56,142 nt of DNA, from assembly GCF_015354575.1 (NCBI RefSeq), contig NZ_JACAFQ010000033.1, forward strand, positions 407 to 56,548, given 5' to 3'. The notes under the pieces are model-generated. The model made no database searches. It had not been told where the DNA came from and saw nothing but the letters and a program-made list of their open reading frames with translations. The stretch is from Pseudomonas sp. UFMG81 (GTDB lineage Bacteria; Pseudomonadota; Gammaproteobacteria; Pseudomonadales; Pseudomonadaceae). Below, one piece after another: positions 53,491 through 56,142 of the stretch; position 1 is the stretch's first letter, and each line of letters begins with the position of its first letter. Both the position numbers and the translations under genes were made by a program.

Positions 53491-53961
53491 TCAACGCCCT
53501 TGCTGGAATGCACGCAAGCCTTTGAAGGCCTGCTGGCGCACCTTGTTCTGCAGCATCGGTGACCAGCCCAGCAACAGCCCCGGCATGCCCAGCGCCTGCC
53601 GCGCCCAGCGCCACAGGTCAAAGCGGTCGTCGTGCTGGCAGATCAGGCCATCGCGAATCACGAACCGCGCCTGGATATCATTGATCACAATGCGCCCGGT
53701 CTGGCTGAACAGGTAGGTCGCCACCCAGTGCGCGGCACCGCTGTCGGCGTCGCTGCGCACGTTGTCGAAGCTCAGGGTGAAGTCTTTGGCGCGGGTGGTG
53801 AGCATGCGCCACATGTCCCCGGCATCCTGACCACGCAGGGTGCCGAACACCGGGTCGCTGAAGACGATATCGGCGCTGTAGCAGGCCACCATGGCCTCGG
53901 CGTCGAGGCGCTGGAAGGCCTCGTAGAAACGGGTGATCAGGGCGCTGTTGGCGTCGCTCAT
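53491..53961 (-). CDS. SnoaL/NTF2-like protein
   Basis: The 156-residue protein has the NTF2-like cone fold signature LITRFYEAFQRLDAEAMVACYSADIVFSDPVFG, here given in part, and later HWVATYLFSQTGRIVINDIQARFVIRDG in strands. It resembles SnoaL-like polyketide cyclase-family proteins, most of which have no known substrate in bacteria. AGGAG is seven bases before ATG 53961. It lies after an MFS gene on the same strand and ahead of the GIY-YIG gene (43 bp). Enzyme activity cannot be read from sequence. Confidence 0.82.
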   Translation of the reverse strand: MSDANSALITRFYEAFQRLDAEAMVACYSADIVFSDPVFGTLRGQDAGDMWRMLTTRAKDFTLSFDNVRSDADSGAAHWVATYLFSQTGRIVINDIQARFVIRDGLICQHDDRFDLWRWARQALGMPGLLLGWSPMLQNKVRQQAFKGLRAFQQGR

Positions 53962-54060
53962 GGGGTGCTCCTGCGCGAATACGGAACCCGCAAGATACTG
54001 CCTGAGCGCCGCCGGCACCATGCCCATTCGCGCCATGAATGATGAGCGCGGGCGGGGGGG

Positions 54061-55341
54061 CTACAACCGCTCGCTACGCACCTGTACATGCCGTGCGCGC
54101 CCGGCGCCCAGCCCAAATACGATCGCCCCCACACCCAGCACCGCGAAGATCCAGCCCACCGCGTTCCAGCCACCGGTGAGGTCATGCACCAGACCCACGG
54201 CAAACGGCCCCATGGAGGCCAGCGTGTAGCCCACGCCCTGGGCCATGCTCGACAGGTTGGCGGCAACGTGGGCGTCGCTTGAGCGCAGCACGATCAGCGT
54301 GAGCGCCAGGGCGAAGGTACCGCCCTGACCCAGGCCCAGCACCACCGCCCAGCCCCACAGCCCATCGATAGGCGCGTACAGGCAGCCGAACAACCCGGCC
54401 AGGGTCACCAGCATCACCACCACGATGGCCAGGCGCTGGTCCTTGCCGCGGGTGGCCAGCCACGGCGCGGTCAGCGAGCTGATGAGTTGCACGATGACCG
54501 AGCCGGACAGCACCAACCCAGCCTCGGTAGGGCTCAGGCCGCGCCCGATGAGCATCGACGGCAGCCAGCCGAAGACGATATAGGCCAGCGACGATTGCAG
54601 GCCCATGTACAGGGTCACTTGCCACGCCAGCGGGTCACGCCACAGCCCGTGCACGCGGTAGGCGATCTTGTGCAGGCCGTGGCCCTGGCGGGCCTGGGGC
54701 AGCCATACCAGCATCGCCAGCAGCGCGGGCAGCAGCCAGAAGCCCAGGCCCAGCGCCCAGCTGCCGTCGAAGTGCTGGCTCAGTGGCACGGTGGCCCCGG
54801 CGGCCATGGCCGCGCCCAGGCACAAGGCCATGGTGTAGACGCCGGTCAGGGTGCCGGCGTGCTGCGGGAAGTCGCGCTTGACGATACCTGGCAGCAGCAC
54901 ACCAATGATGCCGATGCTTGCGCCTGCCATCAGGCTGCCGAGGAACACCCCGGCGGCCCCGAGGGTACTGCGCACGAGGATGCCCAGTGCCAGGGTCAGG
55001 AGAATGCCGAGGATCACCCGCTCGCTGCCGAAGCGCCGGGCGAGGATCGGCGCCAACGGCGCGAACAAGCCCAGGCACAGTACCGGCAGGGTGGTCAGCA
55101 GCCCAGCCTGCGAGGCGTTGAGCCCAAGCCCGTCGCTGACCTGGCCGAGCACGGGTGCCATGCTCGACAGCGCCGGGCGCAGGTTCAGTGCCACCAGCAC
55201 CAGGCCCAGCAACAACAGCCAGGGGCGATGCAATTGCACGGACTGCTGCTGGACTTGTTCGTCGTCGGCCTCGGCGTCGATCAGCAGTTCGTCGAGTTCG
55301 GCCTCGCGTGGCGGGGTTTCGCGTGTCACGTGGTCAACCAT
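54061..55341 (-). CDS. MFS transporter, CynX/NimT type
   Basis: The 426-residue protein has a charged cytoplasmic N-terminus (about 1-38), then about 12 membrane helices. ALNLRPALSSMAPVLGQV in helix 1 is characteristic of the CynX (cyanate/2-nitroimidazole) family, along with GASIGIIGVLLPGIVKRDFP. The substrate is unknown. It begins 12 bp after the stop of a GntR regulator on the same strand, so that regulator most likely controls it. Confidence 0.88.
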   Translation of the reverse strand: MVDHVTRETPPREAELDELLIDAEADDEQVQQQSVQLHRPWLLLLGLVLVALNLRPALSSMAPVLGQVSDGLGLNASQAGLLTTLPVLCLGLFAPLAPILARRFGSERVILGILLTLALGILVRSTLGAAGVFLGSLMAGASIGIIGVLLPGIVKRDFPQHAGTLTGVYTMALCLGAAMAAGATVPLSQHFDGSWALGLGFWLLPALLAMLVWLPQARQGHGLHKIAYRVHGLWRDPLAWQVTLYMGLQSSLAYIVFGWLPSMLIGRGLSPTEAGLVLSGSVIVQLISSLTAPWLATRGKDQRLAIVVVMLVTLAGLFGCLYAPIDGLWGWAVVLGLGQGGTFALALTLIVLRSSDAHVAANLSSMAQGVGYTLASMGPFAVGLVHDLTGGWNAVGWIFAVLGVGAIVFGLGAGRARHVQVRSERL

Positions 55342-55352
55342 GGTGGGGTCCG

Positions 55353-56000
55353 TCAGGATTCGATCAGGGTGCGGCTCAGGGCTTTGGCCCGCTCCGGATC
55401 GCGTTGCTCGAGGGCGTCGAGGATCTGGCCATGCAGGTCGAACACGGCCTGGCAGCGTGGCGTAGCGGTCATGTTGTGCTGCAGGGCGGCACCTGCCACG
55501 CCGGAGAAGTAGCGGTACAGCTCGCTGAGCGCGGGGTTGTGGGCGGCGTCCACCAGGCGTTGATGGAAGCGGATGTCGCAGGCGACGTAGGTATGCACAT
55601 CGCCATGGAAGTGTTCGGCGCTGCGTTGCAGGGCTTCGCGCAATTCCCGCAGGTCCTGCTCGGTGTGGCGCAGCGCGGCCAGGCCGATGGCTTCGGCTTC
55701 GAGGATGTGGCGGGTTTCGCGGGCGTGTTCGACGGTGCAATGGGACATGGCCTGCACGGCTTGCAGGGGGTCCTGGGCGGTACGCAGGTAGCTGCCATCG
55801 CCCTGGCGGATTTCCACCAGGCCGCTGAAGGCCAGTACGCGCATGGCTTCACGTACGGTGTTGCGGCTGATGCCCAGGTCGGTGGCCAGCTCCGGTTCCG
55901 TGGGGAGGCGCTGGCCTACTGACCAGGTGCCGGTGGCGATACGGGCGCGGAGGTGGTCTACGGCTTGTTCTACCAGGGAGCGTTTGGTTAGCGGGGGCAC
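55353..56000 (-). CDS. GntR-family regulator, FadR/FCD subfamily
   Basis: The 215-residue protein has an N-terminal winged helix (about 8-70: LPTEPELATDLGISRNTVREAMRVLAFSGLVEI in two runs) and a C-terminal FCD all-helical effector domain whose metal-binding-type residues appear in CDIRFHQRLVDAAHNP and LHGQILDAL. It starts with GTG. It lies just upstream of the MFS gene, with which it probably forms an operon and which it likely represses. The effector is unknown. A hexanucleotide tandem array lies 72 bp before its start. Confidence 0.9.
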   Translation of the reverse strand: MPPLTKRSLVEQAVDHLRARIATGTWSVGQRLPTEPELATDLGISRNTVREAMRVLAFSGLVEIRQGDGSYLRTAQDPLQAVQAMSHCTVEHARETRHILEAEAIGLAALRHTEQDLRELREALQRSAEHFHGDVHTYVACDIRFHQRLVDAAHNPALSELYRYFSGVAGAALQHNMTATPRCQAVFDLHGQILDALEQRDPERAKALSRTLIES

Positions 56001-56071
56001 TGGGGGTTACGTCCAGTCATCGGATGAATTTGGGGTTGGGGGACGATAGCGTTTTGTGGGGGTGGGGGCAA

Positions 56072-56142
56072 GGGTTCGGGTTCGGGTTCGGGTTCGGGTT
56101 CGGGTTCGGGTTCGGGTTCGGGTTCGGGGTCGGGTTCGGGGT
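56072..56142. repeat. Hexanucleotide tandem array (GGGTTC)n at the window end
   Basis: Nine perfect GGGTTC units (56072-56125) are followed by GGGGTC, GGGTTC and a partial unit at the window edge. The array lies upstream of the GntR gene, in its likely promoter or beyond. The edge hides its full length. Confidence 0.9.

Overview
The window reads as chromosomal core DNA of a Pseudomonas of the P. putida group. It is GC-rich, the protein sequences are strongly Pseudomonas-like, and the gene order (eda-pgl-zwf / hexR / glucose uptake / edd-glk / gap, then heme uptake, arc, gcv, lptFG-pepA-holC-valS) is the one I know from that group. Two families of REP palindromes fill many intergenic gaps. I see no rRNA or tRNA gene, CRISPR array, prophage, insertion sequence or integrase.

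Layout. 1-740: gene-free repeats, namely a 68-bp inverted repeat, a Pseudomonas-type hairpin repeat and an 8-bp tandem repeat. 741-19336: Entner-Doudoroff glucose block. eda, pgl and zwf are divergent from hexR. A hexose-6-phosphate epimerase, OprB porin, four-gene glucose ABC transporter and AGE-family epimerase follow. Then come the gltR/gltS two-component pair, glk and edd, divergent from gap. HexR-type boxes lie at zwf, edd and gap, and an 18-bp palindrome is shared by the gtsA and AGE promoters. 19500-25124: Fur-controlled ECF sigma and FecR anti-sigma, a TonB receptor with an STN domain, and a HemO-type heme oxygenase. The receptor and oxygenase share a promoter-like element with identical spacing. 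25104-32285: arginine deiminase pathway with two divergent arcD paralogues, arcA, arcB, arcC and a small DUF5064-type protein; one Anr-type box precedes the second arcD.

32408-40918: a TyrR-like sigma-54 activator (GcsR-type), an AidA/PixA-type inclusion-body protein, then gcvH-gcvP-sdaA-gcvT behind a sigma-54 promoter with an upstream 18-bp TyrR-like palindrome. 41265-53074: housekeeping genes cspA, RDD protein, lptG/lptF, pepA, holC, a small holC-linked protein, valS, rlmF, hupN and a YejK/NdpA nucleoid protein. 53151-56000: a minus-strand set encoding a GntR/FadR regulator, CynX-type MFS transporter, SnoaL-like protein and GIY-YIG protein. The window ends in a GGGTTC hexanucleotide tandem array.

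Starts were chosen by ribosome-binding-site position and family length. Many longer in-frame starts run back into REP DNA and were rejected. No wholly new system is evident. The most promising leads are regulatory: the shared ECF promoter, the shared sugar-uptake palindrome, the TyrR-type boxes before gcvH, and a structured region between the arcD genes.
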